Made by a program: the position numbers and the translations under genes
Shown: one piece after another, positions 6,930 through 17,557 of the stretch
How positions within the stretch are numbered: position 1 is the stretch's first letter
Layout: the number at the start of each line of letters is the position of its first letter
Notes under the pieces: generated by a model
Told to the model about the DNA's origin: nothing
Database searches by the model: none
What the model saw: the letters and a program-made list of their open reading frames with translations, nothing else
Assembly (NCBI GenBank): GCA_946407705.1
Contig: CAMJPC010000001.1
Location: forward strand, 1 to 64,000
Direction: 5' to 3'
DNA: 64,000 nt
Source of the DNA: an uncultured Clostridia bacterium
GTDB lineage: Bacteria; Bacillota; Clostridia; Saccharofermentanales; Saccharofermentanaceae

Positions 6930-9059
6930 ATGCCATTTGATCCGGATGACCTGAATAAGAAGAACAATTTCGGAAACGGGTTAAACAAACCGAACAACGA
7001 CAAAGATGATTTTGTAGGATCTTCTTTTGCCGTTCAGTTCAAACCCGGCGATCCAGCCAATTCCGTATCTGACAAACTGAAAGAAAGCCAGAATGGCTTT
7101 GATCAGGATTTCGACAGCTTCAAGGATGAGTTCGATGACTTTATTCTTGATGATACGATCTCCGCTTTTAAGCCCATCTCTGATAACGGTGAAGCAGCCA
7201 AGCCCTCTTTTGCTCCTGAAACCGAAGAACCCAAGGCAAAGGAAGCAGAACCAGTAGCTAAAGAAGAAAAGCCTGCTGCTCCCGAGAAAAAGGATGATTC
7301 TGACATTCCCGCATTCCCCAAGAACGGCGGAACATTCGACAGAAAGCCTTCTGATGATGTATCCAACGGTCCTGATAAGACAAACACTCCTGTTTTCGGC
7401 AGCGCCGGCAAGGCTCAGTCAAAACTTTCCGAAGCTGAACAGAAGAAAGAAGAGAAACTCTTCAAGTCAGGAAACAATCTTGATTACGCTACATCCGAGC
7501 ATGACAAGAACAAGAGTCCTTTTGCAAATGCCAAGCGTCCCGAGATGCCCGAAGCTGAAGGCGTTGATATCCCCAGAGCTGAAAAGAAGCCTGAGGTAAA
7601 GACATACGGCAAGGTGTCTTCAGGCGTTAACGCTTTCGGATCAGATAAGCTCCCTGAGATCCCCGAGATGGAGCGCAAAGAGGAAAAGGCACCTTCTCCT
7701 TTCGTTATAAGGCCCACTCCCACTCCGAGGCCCGCTGTTCCCAAGGCACCCGCAGCAGCAAAGCCTGCTCAGACCGAAAAGCCTGCACCGGCTGCTCCCG
7801 CCGCTCATACACCTCCGGCAGCAGCTCATCAGGCTCCTGCAGCAGCAAAGGCTGCTCAGACTGAAAAGCCTGCACCGGCTGCTCCCGCTGCTCATACGCC
7901 CCCGGCAGCAGCTCATCAGGCTCCTGCAGCAGCAAAGGCTGCTCAGGCAGAAAAGCCCGCACCCGCTGCTCCCGCTGCTCATACTCCTCCGGCAGCAGCT
8001 CATCAGGCTCCTACAGCAGCAAAAGCTGCTCAGGCTGAAAAGCCCGCACCGGCAGCTCCCGCTGCTCATACACCTCCGGCAGCTGCTCATCAGGCACCTG
8101 CGGCCGCCAAGGCTGCTCAGGCTGAGAAAGCAGCACCCGCTAATGATAAAGCAACTGTAGGACAGCGTCCCGGAGAAATGGCCAAGCAGAGTGCCCCCGC
8201 TTTTTCAAAGCCGGCACCTACTGGAGCTGCAATCGATTCCATCAGACCAGAAGACGCAAGAAGAACCCTTGCTGTCGAAAAGAGCCAGAATGCAGTTTCT
8301 TCTGTTCCGCATGAGAAGCCGAACATCTCTCCTGTCACGGTCAGAAAGACCAAGAACAAGAAAGAATCCAAGTCTGCAAAGGATCCGGGAGTTGGCGGAA
8401 TCATCACTCTCGTTGTCATCATCGTTGCTTTCATCGGCATCCTCCTGCTGCTGCAGAATCTCGATAAGATCGGTTCCGTATTCGGCAGAAAACCTGTTGA
8501 AACGCTTCCTACTATCCAGCCAACTACGGCTACAGATGCTGTAGCAACAACGACTACGGAAGCAACTACTACCACAACAACAGAAACAACTACTGAAACT
8601 ACAACAGAGACAACAACGGAAGCCACTACGGAAGAAACCACGACTGAAGCTACCACAACGACCACTAAGGCTACTACGAAAGCCACGGCTAAGCCGACTT
8701 CCAAGAAAAAGTCATCATCTTCCGGTATCGCGACAAGAGCCTTCAAGACAAGCATCACAGGCTTCAAGCGTACTTCTTCAGGTTTCAGCTTCACCGTTGT
8801 AATGAAGAATAATTCAGGCAAGACAGCAAGCCTCAAGAAGTCCCTCAGGGAACTCGATCTGCAGCTTATGTCTACCGCTCCCATCAAGAGCCTTTCTTCC
8901 AAGTACTTCACGTTCAAGGTACGTAACGGCTGGTGGGTAGGCACACCTAAGGATGCTCTCATCAAGTCCGGTGAGAAGCTCACTATCACTATCAACGTTA
9001 AGACAAACGGCAAGACTAAATACTTCGGTTACAAGAAGAGTTATTTCGGATGGAACTGA
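6930..9059 (+). CDS. Ala/Pro-repeat single-pass membrane protein with Thr-rich linker
   Basis: 709-aa protein of unknown function. Residues 1-270 are acidic and probably disordered. Residues 275-402 are four copies plus a partial fifth of a 29-residue Ala/Pro/His repeat (unit AAAKAAQTEKPAPAAPAAHT and onward). A transmembrane helix lies at about 488-508 (IITLVVIIVAFIGILLLL), then a Thr-rich extracytoplasmic linker (about 529-587), and a C-terminal domain of about 110 residues rich in beta-strand pattern, ending SYFGWN. No signal peptide is present, so the N-terminal part is inside and the C-terminal domain outside. The ATG follows GAGAGG. It is monocistronic with a strong terminator, and it could serve as an envelope organiser or cell-surface anchor. 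Confidence 0.85.
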   Translation: MPFDPDDLNKKNNFGNGLNKPNNDKDDFVGSSFAVQFKPGDPANSVSDKLKESQNGFDQDFDSFKDEFDDFILDDTISAFKPISDNGEAAKPSFAPETEEPKAKEAEPVAKEEKPAAPEKKDDSDIPAFPKNGGTFDRKPSDDVSNGPDKTNTPVFGSAGKAQSKLSEAEQKKEEKLFKSGNNLDYATSEHDKNKSPFANAKRPEMPEAEGVDIPRAEKKPEVKTYGKVSSGVNAFGSDKLPEIPEMERKEEKAPSPFVIRPTPTPRPAVPKAPAAAKPAQTEKPAPAAPAAHTPPAAAHQAPAAAKAAQTEKPAPAAPAAHTPPAAAHQAPAAAKAAQAEKPAPAAPAAHTPPAAAHQAPTAAKAAQAEKPAPAAPAAHTPPAAAHQAPAAAKAAQAEKAAPANDKATVGQRPGEMAKQSAPAFSKPAPTGAAIDSIRPEDARRTLAVEKSQNAVSSVPHEKPNISPVTVRKTKNKKESKSAKDPGVGGIITLVVIIVAFIGILLLLQNLDKIGSVFGRKPVETLPTIQPTTATDAVATTTTEATTTTTTETTTETTTETTTEATTEETTTEATTTTTKATTKATAKPTSKKKSSSSGIATRAFKTSITGFKRTSSGFSFTVVMKNNSGKTASLKKSLRELDLQLMSTAPIKSLSSKYFTFKVRNGWWVGTPKDALIKSGEKLTITINVKTNGKTKYFGYKKSYFGWN
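7752..8138 (+). repeat. 87-bp in-frame tandem repeat, about 4.5 copies
   Basis: Four complete 87-bp units run from 7752 to 8099, with a partial unit to about 8138. Each encodes 29 residues rich in Ala, Pro, Lys and His. Substitutions between copies are mainly synonymous third-base changes, so the protein sequence appears to be preserved. Confidence 0.9.
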
Positions 9060-9082
9060 TCCCGACCAAGTCAAACCAAAAG

Positions 9083-9114
9083 AAAGGGCTGAACTTCTGT
9101 TCAGCCCTTTTTAA
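9083..9114. terminator. Bidirectional terminator between the repeat-protein gene and clpE
   Basis: AAAGGGCTGAAC (9083-9094) and GTTCAGCCCTTT (9099-9110) form a 12-bp perfect stem with a 4-base loop, with T-rich tracts on both sides. It serves the plus-strand gene ending at 9059 and the minus-strand uvrA-clpE unit. Confidence 0.9.
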
Positions 9115-9130
9115 TTCGTTTTTTAGCTTC

Positions 9131-11569
9131 TCATTCCTTGATCTTTACCGTATCAAATACGAACTTGTCTTTCTTGTAATCGATCTTAAGTGACTCGACA
9201 TCCTTAAGCTCTCCGGCAAGGAACATATCTGAAAGCGGATCTTCAATGTTCTTTCTGATCGCTTTTCTGAGAGGTCTTGCACCATACTTCTCATCGTATC
9301 CGATGGCAGCAAGCCTGTCGCCTGCAGCCTTGGTGATCGCTCCCTTGATATGCTTGTCTTCGAGAGAACTGAAGACATCCTTGATCATGATGTCAACGAT
9401 CGAACGGATCTCCTCAGGCTTGAGAGCCTTGAAGATGATGGTGTCATCCACCCTGTTCAGGAACTCCGGACGGAATGTCTCCTTAAGAGCTGACTGGACG
9501 TGCTGCTCCAAAGCCTCATGAGTGCTGTTGAAGAATCCGATCGTGGATGCCTTTGCAGAACTTCCGGCATTCGACGTCATTATGATAATGCAGTTCTCAA
9601 AGTTGACATGCAGACCATGGCTGTCCGTAAGAACGCCGTCATCAAGCATCTGCAGGAGCAAGTTAAATACATCGGGATGAGCCTTTTCGATCTCATCAAA
9701 GAGGATTACTGAATAAGGCTTACGTCTTACCTGCTCTGTCAGCTGGCCGGCATCGTCAAATCCGACATATCCCGGAGGGGAACCGATCATCTTACTGACT
9801 GAATGAGGTTCCATGTATTCTGACATGTCTATCCTGATAAGAGCCTCTTCGGAATCAAACATGACTTCCGCAAGAGCCTTAACAAGCTCTGTCTTACCTA
9901 CGCCGGTAGGTCCTACGAAAATGAAAGAAGTAGGCTTATGCTTCTTGGTAAATCCTGCTCTGGTACGTCTGACGGCATTTGAAACGGCATGTACCGCTTC
10001 TTCCTGGCCGATGACTCTCTTATGCAGTCTCTCTTCAAGATGCGCAAGCTTCTCCGTCTCTGTCTCGGAAATGGATTTGAGAGGGATTCCGGTCCACATC
10101 TCTACTACCCTTGCGATATCTTCAACCTGGATCGGGTCAGGCTTAACATCGTTCTCGAGTGACTCAAGTTCGTTGGTAAGCTTATCTACCTTTGCCTTGA
10201 GTTCTGCAGCCTTCTCATAGTCCTGCTCGCGCTCTTCGGGAGAAGAATTCTCCATCGAGTCGATCTGGCGCTGATGCTCGGTCTTCGCTTCCTCAAGTGC
10301 CTTCTTGGTATTTGCGATCTTAACGAGCTTTATATTCTTGAGATTTGCAGCAGAACCTGCCTCATCGATGAGGTCTATCGCCTTATCGGGGAGGTATCTG
10401 TCAGTGATATATCTCTTCGAAGCCTTAACAGCAAATTCGAGTACTTCGTCAGAGTAAGTTACATAGTGGTGCTTCTCATAGTAGTCCTTGATGCCTTTGA
10501 GGATCTCTATGGATGTCTCGACCGAAGGTTCATCGAGCATGACCTTCTGGAAACGTCTCTCAAGAGCTGAATCCTTCTCGATCTTCTTGAACTCTGCAGT
10601 AGTCGTTGAACCAAGAATGCGCAGCTCGCCACGCGCAAGCGCAGGCTTTAAGATGTTGGCTGCATTTGTTGAACCTTCTGCATCACCTGCACCAATGATG
10701 GTGTGGAGCTCATCAATGACGAGAATGATGTTCTCAGCCTTGATAGCCTCGTTGATAACGCCCTTGATACGGCTCTCGAACTGACCTCTGAACTGTGTGC
10801 CTGCAACCATTGCGGGAAGGTCTAACTGCCATACCTGCATGTTGAGGAGCTTATCAGGAACCGATCCTTCCACGATCTTTACTGCGAGACCCTGGGCGAC
10901 AGCGGTCTTACCTACACCTGGAGCACCGATGAGAACAGGATTGTTCTTGGATCTGCGGTTAAGGATCTGGATACATCTCTCGATCTCCTTGTCACGTCCG
11001 ACTATCCTGTCTATCTTGCCCTGTGATGCGCGCTCGGTAAGGTTTGTACCGAACTCGCTCAGATACTTCATTCTGGAACGGCCCTTACGCTTGTCCCTGA
11101 CGTTCTCAGAGCCTTCACGCTCATCACCTTCAGAACCGGGCCTTCTGCCAAAAAGGTTATCGAAGAGAGACGGACGGCGGCCGTCACCTTCCTTTTCCTT
11201 ACCCTTTCCGTCTTTGTCGTCAGGCTTCTCGGGATCGGAAATGCCTACGGGCGTGCTGTCCTCGTCGAACTCATAAGAATCATCGTCATCATTTCCGTCG
11301 AAATCAAGATCTCCCCCGGCAAGCTGCTTGAGGAAATCACCCGGGTCGACCGACATGCCGTTGTTGGAGATCATCTCCTCAAGCCTGTCGCTCATCTCAT
11401 CAATGTTATCCGCATTGATGCCCGTAGCCTTAAACATATCGGTAACTCCGGCAATGCCGGACTCATATGCGCACTTGAGGCAAAATCCCTCGTCAATGCG
11501 CTTGCCGTCTTCATAACGGCTCGTAAATACTATTGCGTGTCTTGTCTTACATATGCTGCAAAGTGCCAT
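9131..11569 (-). CDS. clpE: ClpE-type AAA+ protease unfoldase
   Basis: HSP100 ATPase of 812 aa that unfolds proteins for ClpP. It has an N-terminal four-cysteine zinc finger (C4, C7, C30, C33) typical of ClpE instead of the ClpC N-domain. An acidic, low-complexity segment follows (about 75-160). The two AAA+ modules have Walker A motifs GAPGVGKT and GPTGVGKT, separated by a coiled middle region with a UVR-like stretch. The gene starts 21 bases after the uvrA stop and is probably co-transcribed with it. In relatives ClpE is induced by heat and controlled by CtsR; no operator is visible in the short gap. clpC itself is not in this window. Confidence 0.92.
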   Translation of the reverse strand: MALCSICKTRHAIVFTSRYEDGKRIDEGFCLKCAYESGIAGVTDMFKATGINADNIDEMSDRLEEMISNNGMSVDPGDFLKQLAGGDLDFDGNDDDDSYEFDEDSTPVGISDPEKPDDKDGKGKEKEGDGRRPSLFDNLFGRRPGSEGDEREGSENVRDKRKGRSRMKYLSEFGTNLTERASQGKIDRIVGRDKEIERCIQILNRRSKNNPVLIGAPGVGKTAVAQGLAVKIVEGSVPDKLLNMQVWQLDLPAMVAGTQFRGQFESRIKGVINEAIKAENIILVIDELHTIIGAGDAEGSTNAANILKPALARGELRILGSTTTAEFKKIEKDSALERRFQKVMLDEPSVETSIEILKGIKDYYEKHHYVTYSDEVLEFAVKASKRYITDRYLPDKAIDLIDEAGSAANLKNIKLVKIANTKKALEEAKTEHQRQIDSMENSSPEEREQDYEKAAELKAKVDKLTNELESLENDVKPDPIQVEDIARVVEMWTGIPLKSISETETEKLAHLEERLHKRVIGQEEAVHAVSNAVRRTRAGFTKKHKPTSFIFVGPTGVGKTELVKALAEVMFDSEEALIRIDMSEYMEPHSVSKMIGSPPGYVGFDDAGQLTEQVRRKPYSVILFDEIEKAHPDVFNLLLQMLDDGVLTDSHGLHVNFENCIIIMTSNAGSSAKASTIGFFNSTHEALEQHVQSALKETFRPEFLNRVDDTIIFKALKPEEIRSIVDIMIKDVFSSLEDKHIKGAITKAAGDRLAAIGYDEKYGARPLRKAIRKNIEDPLSDMFLAGELKDVESLKIDYKKDKFVFDTVKIKE

Positions 11570-11590
11570 TTGCCTAATTCTCCGTCGTTT

Positions 11591-14500
11591 TTACTCCGTC
11601 CCTTGTTCCTTGATCTTCCTTCTTACTCTCGGACCTGTAATTATATCATATTGTTCTTCTTCGAGCCTTGCGGTGTCGATGAACGCCGAAATATCGGCAT
11701 ACTGGCCGTTCTTACGCGCCTTCTCGAGCACAGGCTTAAGGAACTGTCCCGTATAGGACTTCTTTACCTTGCATATATCCTCAGGTGTTCCCTTTGCTAT
11801 TACCTGTCCGCCGTCGTCACCGCTCTCGGGACCGAGATCGATGATGTAGTCGGCTGTCTTGATGACGTCCAGATTGTGCTCGATTACTACAACCGTATTC
11901 TTGTTCTCGGTCAGACGCTCAAGGATCTCTACGAGCTTATGTACATCAGCTACGTGAAGACCGGTCGTAGGCTCATCCAAAACATAGATCGTCTTACCTG
12001 TTGAACGGCGTGAAAGCTCGGATGCGAGCTTGATCCTCTGTGCCTCACCTCCGGACAGCGTCGTTGAGGGCTGTCCGAGCTTTATGTAACCAAGTCCAAC
12101 ATCCTGAAGTGTCCTAACCTTCTTATAGATGGCGTTGTGGTTCTTGAAGAACTCGCAAGCCTCATCTACGGACATCTCAAGTACATCGGAGATGTTTTTA
12201 CCGTTGTACCTTACTTCCAGAGTCTCACGGTTATAACGTTTGCCCTTACAAACGTCACACGTGACGTAGATGTCAGGCAGGAAATGCATCTCGATCTTGT
12301 TGACGCCGTCACCCGAGCAGGCTTCGCATCTGCCGCCCTTGGTATTGAACGAGAATCTTCCGGGACCGAATCCTCTTGCCTTAGCATCGGGAGTCTCAGA
12401 GAAGAGCTTTCTTATAAGATCGAAAAGACCGATATAGGTAGCAGGATTACTCCTGGGCGTCCTTCCTATGGGGCTCTGGTCGATGCAGATGATCTTGTCG
12501 AGGTTTGAGTATCCCGTTATCCTCTCGCACTGTACGCGCGTCTTGTGAGCGCCGTTAAGCTCGTGTGTGAGGTATGGAACCAGAGTCGAATTGATGAGCG
12601 AAGACTTGCCTGAACCGGATACGCCGGTTACGACAGTAAACAGACCCAACGGAATATCAACGTTGATATTCTTGAGGTTATTTACCGTAGCGCCCTTGAT
12701 GGAGAGCATCTTCTTGGGATCCGGCTTTCTTCTGTCAGACGGAACGGGAATGAACTTCCTGCCGGACAGATAATCTCCGGTAACGGATTCGGGTGTGTTG
12801 ATGACATCCTCTATGCTGCCCTGTGCTACCACCTTGCCTCCGAACACGCCTGCGCCGGGACCGATGTCTATCAGGTGATCAGCTGCCCTCATGGTCTCTT
12901 CGTCATGTTCTACGACGAGGATGGAATTACCCAGATCCCTGAGCTTGAAAAGTGTCTTTATCAGCTTGTCGTTATCTCTCTGGTGAAGACCTATGGAAGG
13001 CTCGTCAAGAACATAGAGAACGCCCTGAAGACCTGCACCGATCTGTGTTGCAAGCCTGATCCTCTGTGCTTCGCCTCCGGAAAGAGTAGCCGAAGATCTA
13101 GATAGCGTCATGTAATCCAATCCGACATCGTAAAGGAATCTGAGTCTTGCCGATACTTCCCTGAGAATGGGAGCGGATATCTCAGACTTCATTTTCGAGA
13201 AAGTGAGACCTTCAAAGAACGTGATCATGTTCTTAACTGAAAGGTTCGTAAGCTCACTGATGTTCTTCTCGCCTATCTTTACCGCAAGACTGTTGGGATT
13301 GAGCCTTGCGCCGCCGCATACCGGGCATACGTCGATGCTCATATATCGCTCATATGAAGCCTTTGCTTCCTCGGACATCGATTCTCTCCAACGCCTGTTG
13401 ACGCTGGGAACAACGCCTTCCCAGGCTGCGTAGTAATCGCCTTCCCTGGGATATACGGAATTGGTCGTGTCGATCTTCAGCTTCTCTCCGCCGTTGCCGT
13501 ACATGATAATATCCTTGATCCTGTCAGGGAGCTTGTAGTAAGGAACGTCGAGTGAGAAACCGTACTTCTCGGACAATGCGATGATGAATCCTCTTCCCCA
13601 GCTCTTGGGGTCATCGAAATTCCAGCCTGCTGTCCTTATTGCGCCCTCGTTGATGGATAACTTGGGATTGGTTATACAGAGCTCGGGATCAACCTTGATG
13701 AGCGTTCCTATGCCCGAGCAATTGGGGCAGGCGCCTTCAGGGCTGTTGAACGAAAAGCTTCTTGTAGTGATCTCACCGAAAGATATTCCGCAGTCAGGGC
13801 ATGCAAGGTTCTGCGAGAAGAATTCCTCATTCGTCTCGTACTCCTTCTCTCCCTCTCCGTTTATCTTAGCGGTCTGCGTCTCAACGAGCAGGAGTCCGCC
13901 CGAAAGCTTAAGCGCGGTCTCGCAGGAGTCATTAAGTCTTGTTGTGTTGGACTCCTTTATGACAAGACGGTCTACTACAACGTAGATTTCGTGTTTGTTG
14001 TTCTTATTGAGCTTGATCTCTTCATCAAGCTCATACATGATGCCGTCGACCTTGACCCTCGCAAAGCCCGAACGTCTGAATCCGTCGAAAAGCTTTCCGA
14101 ACTCACCTTTCTTGCCCCTTACCATAGGAGCGTAGATGATCATCCTGGTGCCTTCCTCGTATTCTTTCAGCTTGTCGATTATCTGGTCAATGGTCTGCGT
14201 ACGGATGGGCTTGCCGCACTTGGGGCAGTAAGGCTCGCCTACTCTCGCGTAGAGAAGTCTGAGATAGTCATAGATCTCGGTAACGGTTCCGACAGTGGAT
14301 CTCGGATTGGATACAGTTGATTTCTGGTCGATAGAGATCGCCGGCGAAAGGCCTTCGATACTGTCCAGATCAGGCTTCTCGAGCTGGCCAAGGAACATCC
14401 TTGCGTAAGAAGAAAGAGACTCCACATAACGGCGCTGTCCCTCTGCATAAATGGTGTCAAAAGCCAAAGATGACTTACCGGAACCCGAAAGTCCGGTTAT

Positions 14501-14593
14501 AACGACCATCTCCCGTCTTGGTATATCGATATCTATGTTTTTGAGGTTATGCTCTCTGGCGCCTCTGATCTTGATGAACTTATTCTTTTCCAT
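11591..14593 (-). CDS. uvrA: Excinuclease ABC subunit A
   Basis: Damage-recognition ATPase of nucleotide excision repair, 1000 aa from the ATG at 14593; a longer TTG start at 14617 is less likely. Two ABC modules are present: Walker [10 protein letters not shown] at 34-42 and GVSGSGKSS in the second half, with two LSGGEAQRI signatures. Zinc-finger cysteine pairs occur in each half ([18 protein letters not shown]). Length and motif order are normal. uvrB and uvrC are not in the window. It heads a transcription unit with clpE, which is a less usual pairing than uvrB-uvrA. Confidence 0.96.
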   Translation of the reverse strand: MEKNKFIKIRGAREHNLKNIDIDIPRREMVVITGLSGSGKSSLAFDTIYAEGQRRYVESLSSYARMFLGQLEKPDLDSIEGLSPAISIDQKSTVSNPRSTVGTVTEIYDYLRLLYARVGEPYCPKCGKPIRTQTIDQIIDKLKEYEEGTRMIIYAPMVRGKKGEFGKLFDGFRRSGFARVKVDGIMYELDEEIKLNKNNKHEIYVVVDRLVIKESNTTRLNDSCETALKLSGGLLLVETQTAKINGEGEKEYETNEEFFSQNLACPDCGISFGEITTRSFSFNSPEGACPNCSGIGTLIKVDPELCITNPKLSINEGAIRTAGWNFDDPKSWGRGFIIALSEKYGFSLDVPYYKLPDRIKDIIMYGNGGEKLKIDTTNSVYPREGDYYAAWEGVVPSVNRRWRESMSEEAKASYERYMSIDVCPVCGGARLNPNSLAVKIGEKNISELTNLSVKNMITFFEGLTFSKMKSEISAPILREVSARLRFLYDVGLDYMTLSRSSATLSGGEAQRIRLATQIGAGLQGVLYVLDEPSIGLHQRDNDKLIKTLFKLRDLGNSILVVEHDEETMRAADHLIDIGPGAGVFGGKVVAQGSIEDVINTPESVTGDYLSGRKFIPVPSDRRKPDPKKMLSIKGATVNNLKNINVDIPLGLFTVVTGVSGSGKSSLINSTLVPYLTHELNGAHKTRVQCERITGYSNLDKIICIDQSPIGRTPRSNPATYIGLFDLIRKLFSETPDAKARGFGPGRFSFNTKGGRCEACSGDGVNKIEMHFLPDIYVTCDVCKGKRYNRETLEVRYNGKNISDVLEMSVDEACEFFKNHNAIYKKVRTLQDVGLGYIKLGQPSTTLSGGEAQRIKLASELSRRSTGKTIYVLDEPTTGLHVADVHKLVEILERLTENKNTVVVIEHNLDVIKTADYIIDLGPESGDDGGQVIAKGTPEDICKVKKSYTGQFLKPVLEKARKNGQYADISAFIDTARLEEEQYDIITGPRVRRKIKEQGTE

Positions 14594-14638
14594 ACTTATT
14601 TCCGCCAATGACAACAAGGAATTATAACACGGATTATA

Positions 14639-14666
14639 AATATAATCGTGTTAATTAAGCGGACAA
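14639..14666 (-). promoter_or_regulatory. Possible uvrA promoter
   Basis: Minus strand TTGTCC (complement of 14661-14666), 16 bp, TATATT (complement of 14639-14644). The region also has other TATAAT-like sequences and the inverted repeat ACACGATTAT/ATAATCCGTGT. No LexA-type GAAC-N4-GTTC box was seen. Confidence 0.4.
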
Positions 14667-14706
14667 TTTGTCACCCGCGTTATGCGAATGCGGATCAGGA
14701 TAAATC

Positions 14707-17547
14707 TCACCTTCTGATATAAGTGAAAGGACACCCGTAGAAGCTGTCGTCTTCCCCGGAATTTATCTCTATCTTCTGGATGACCGTGCCTGCTTCGACA
14801 GCCTTGAAAACAAGCTCGTGCTCTCCTCTTGAAAGCTCTGCGTCAAAGCTTATCTTCCTCTGGTTGTCCAAGACTGCATTGCACCAGTTCGTATCATGTG
14901 CCGTTCCTATGCCGTAGTTCTCAGGCAGCATAAACAGTTCCTTTTCAGTTCCGTCGAGCGAAGCGATGAACCTTACCCTGCTGTCCTTTCTGGGATTGTT
15001 GTTCGGGGTGAAACAGAACGTTACGTGATAAGTCCCTTCGTTGTTAATGAAGAATCTGTAAGAAAGGGACGGCGCGTCATTATCACTGTAATCCTTCGCA
15101 AGCGGATACGGCTTCATTGCCGACATCGCCTTGCCGTAGTTTTGTATTATCAGCCAGCCGGATCCGTCAGGCGCATAAGAATCTGTAAAGCAGCCTGCGG
15201 AGATGCCTATGTATCCCAGCGTCTCTACAAACGTGCCCGTGGAGTAAGACGCAGGATCAAAGACCCTGGCTTTAATGGGTATATCAGTATGATCCGGATG
15301 ATAATTTACCGAAAGTGTGCTCTCGGAATCCTCTGACAGCATTGACCAGTCAATGCTCACCTTACAGCACATCAATCCTGAAATGGCCTCACAAACGTCA
15401 ATATTGATCCACTCCGCGTAAGTACTGAAAGACAGACCGTCCTTGTTGTTCATCACGATCACTGTCTCAGTATTGTCTTCAAACGAAGAGAATACTAATT
15501 CGCCTGCGTCATTACCCAGAATAACAGGTTCGTTAAAATTGATGGAGACCAGCTGATCACCGCACTTCGCATAATCGAGATAAACAGGCTCCGGATATTT
15601 AGATCCTTCATCGTTCCAGTTAACGAAATCAACGTGCTTGGAAGACATCATGCCCTTCCATTTGCCGCCGCTCATATCTTCGTTATACTGTCTTACGAGC
15701 TCTATGTCCCTGTCTATCGTCTTTTTGAGAAGATCCGCGATGTTATTGGCCGCATAAACGTTCAAGCCTGCAAGGAGCTGATTTAAGCCTGCGTATATCA
15801 TCATCTTCCTGAGATTTGCCGATGCCATTGCAGGAAACTGTACGAGCCCGAAAAGAGCATTGCCGCGGTCAGTCGTAAAATCGATGCCGAGGCTCTCGGA
15901 AACGGTTTCAATCTGTTCGGCACGTCTTAATTCCTCGAACGCCTCAAGGCTGTCAGCAAACTTGAACGTATCGGGATGTGTAGCCTCTGGACGCCTGTCC
16001 CCGTTAAATCTCGGGTATTCGAAAAGGATCTCGAAAACATCCTTCTTCTCTTCCTCGCTCAATGAATCTCCGAACTGCATGTCGATCCATTCCTGCAGGA
16101 AATCGTCAGTAAGATCAGGTTCGCTCCACTTCTCGAAATCGTAAGCAAGTTCCATGAAATAACTCAACGGGAGTTCTTGCGGACGCAGATCTCCGACGTT
16201 CGCTATCCATATCTTTCTGATGCCGTATGCATAAGCTGTCGTCAGCTGCTCCCATGCCTTTACGAGCGGAGTGGAATTGACCCACTCGTAAGAGATTGGA
16301 TCTCCGTGATAATCAAAGTGATAGTAGATGCCCCAGCCTGCCTTGCGGTCCCTGTTCTTCTCGTCAGGTACTGTTCTGAGGTTTGCAAAGTTATCGTCTG
16401 ACAAAAGAAGTGTTGCGTCTTCGATTCCTTCCCAACTAGCAAGTCCTTCAGTGTCCTTGTCGCCGTAGAAATAATCCTCGACTTCCTTATAAAGTGCCAG
16501 GACCTTTACCGAATCACCTAAACCGTGCCTGTTAAGTATCTCTTTCTGCGCAGTAATGGTGTGCTTGAGAAGGTCTATATTATCCTTGAGCGTTGCATCT
16601 TCGCCCAGGATCTTGCTGTCCCTCTCGCCTCTCATTCCTATCGTGATGAGCGAACGGAAATCCTTATTGCGGACAACCGAATCTTCCCAGAATCTCTTAA
16701 GGCCTTCCGGATTTGAATAGAAGCTCCAATCAGCTCCGTAGCCCTTGGAGTTATCGCCGCTCATATAGTGAGAGAACTCTTCTCCCGCCCTGAACAAAGG
16801 CTCGTGATGGGACGTGCCCATGTAGATGCCCAATTCGTCTGCAAGCTCTGCAGAAGCCGTAGGAAATGCTCTTCCGTCCTCACTGAAGACCGCGCTCCAC
16901 ATGGCAGGCCAGAGGAAATTACCCTTGAGCCTTAAAAGAAGATCGAAGACCTTCTCATAGAAATCCTCATTGAAATCACCGAAAGTGTTGGTTACCCAGG
17001 AACCGAGTGACGGCCATTCATCGTTCAAGAAAAAGCCCCTGTACTCGACCGAAGGTCTCTTGGAGACAAATTTCAGACAAGACTCCTCAGCTTCAATTAC
17101 CTCTTTTCTTTCAGTCACCGCATCGCCGAAATAATGCCATGGCGATACTCCAAACAGTGACGAGATGTGGTAAAGTCCGTATTCGGCGCCGAGCTTGTCG
17201 CTGCCTGCGATAAAGACAACGAGCTTTCCGTCTTCGTTTTTGTAATTGATAAAGAACTGCTCCCTGCCGTTCTTTATCTCTTCCGGGATCACTATGGATT
17301 TTGAAGAGAACAACTTCTCAAGGCCATCCTCATTCCATATGCCTGCAACGATGACGAAATCGCATCCTTCAGCTGTTCCGTCACTTAAGTCCAGGTCTCT
17401 TACGACTCTGACATGCTTGATATTGCAGCCGGATACTTTTCGGATATCCTGAGCCAGGAAACTCGCAACTCTCAATATGCCCTTGTCTTTGCCGCTTACG
17501 AATACCGCAGCTTTCGAATCCTTACCGAACAACCTTATTCCTGACAT
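14707..17547 (-). CDS. Glycoside hydrolase family 115 (xylan alpha-1,2-glucuronidase)
   Basis: 946-aa protein resembling GH115 enzymes, which remove (4-O-methyl)glucuronic acid side chains from xylan or xylo-oligosaccharides. Characteristic stretches include GFFLNDEWPSLGSW, RLKGNFLWPAMW and GIYMGTSHHEPL in the central barrel, with a beta-rich C-terminal domain (about 800-946). The N-terminal domain (about 1-150) is the small alpha/beta domain of the family. No signal peptide is visible, so it probably acts inside the cell on imported oligosaccharides. The ATG follows GAGAGG. It lies 10 bases after an esterase gene, suggesting joint removal of glucuronyl and acyl side groups. Confidence 0.87.
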   Translation of the reverse strand: MSGIRLFGKDSKAAVFVSGKDKGILRVASFLAQDIRKVSGCNIKHVRVVRDLDLSDGTAEGCDFVIVAGIWNEDGLEKLFSSKSIVIPEEIKNGREQFFINYKNEDGKLVVFIAGSDKLGAEYGLYHISSLFGVSPWHYFGDAVTERKEVIEAEESCLKFVSKRPSVEYRGFFLNDEWPSLGSWVTNTFGDFNEDFYEKVFDLLLRLKGNFLWPAMWSAVFSEDGRAFPTASAELADELGIYMGTSHHEPLFRAGEEFSHYMSGDNSKGYGADWSFYSNPEGLKRFWEDSVVRNKDFRSLITIGMRGERDSKILGEDATLKDNIDLLKHTITAQKEILNRHGLGDSVKVLALYKEVEDYFYGDKDTEGLASWEGIEDATLLLSDDNFANLRTVPDEKNRDRKAGWGIYYHFDYHGDPISYEWVNSTPLVKAWEQLTTAYAYGIRKIWIANVGDLRPQELPLSYFMELAYDFEKWSEPDLTDDFLQEWIDMQFGDSLSEEEKKDVFEILFEYPRFNGDRRPEATHPDTFKFADSLEAFEELRRAEQIETVSESLGIDFTTDRGNALFGLVQFPAMASANLRKMMIYAGLNQLLAGLNVYAANNIADLLKKTIDRDIELVRQYNEDMSGGKWKGMMSSKHVDFVNWNDEGSKYPEPVYLDYAKCGDQLVSINFNEPVILGNDAGELVFSSFEDNTETVIVMNNKDGLSFSTYAEWINIDVCEAISGLMCCKVSIDWSMLSEDSESTLSVNYHPDHTDIPIKARVFDPASYSTGTFVETLGYIGISAGCFTDSYAPDGSGWLIIQNYGKAMSAMKPYPLAKDYSDNDAPSLSYRFFINNEGTYHVTFCFTPNNNPRKDSRVRFIASLDGTEKELFMLPENYGIGTAHDTNWCNAVLDNQRKISFDAELSRGEHELVFKAVEAGTVIQKIEINSGEDDSFYGCPFTYIRR

Positions 17548-17557
17548 TTTCTACCTC

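Noticed and set aside
7752..8138. CRISPR-like array
   Set aside because: The repeats are in frame, contiguous and code for protein; there are no unique spacers, and no cas gene is in the window.
8117..9013. 298-aa minus-strand ORF opposite the Ala/Pro-repeat gene
   Set aside because: Val-rich translation of the antisense of a Thr-rich coding stretch; the plus-strand gene explains the open frame.
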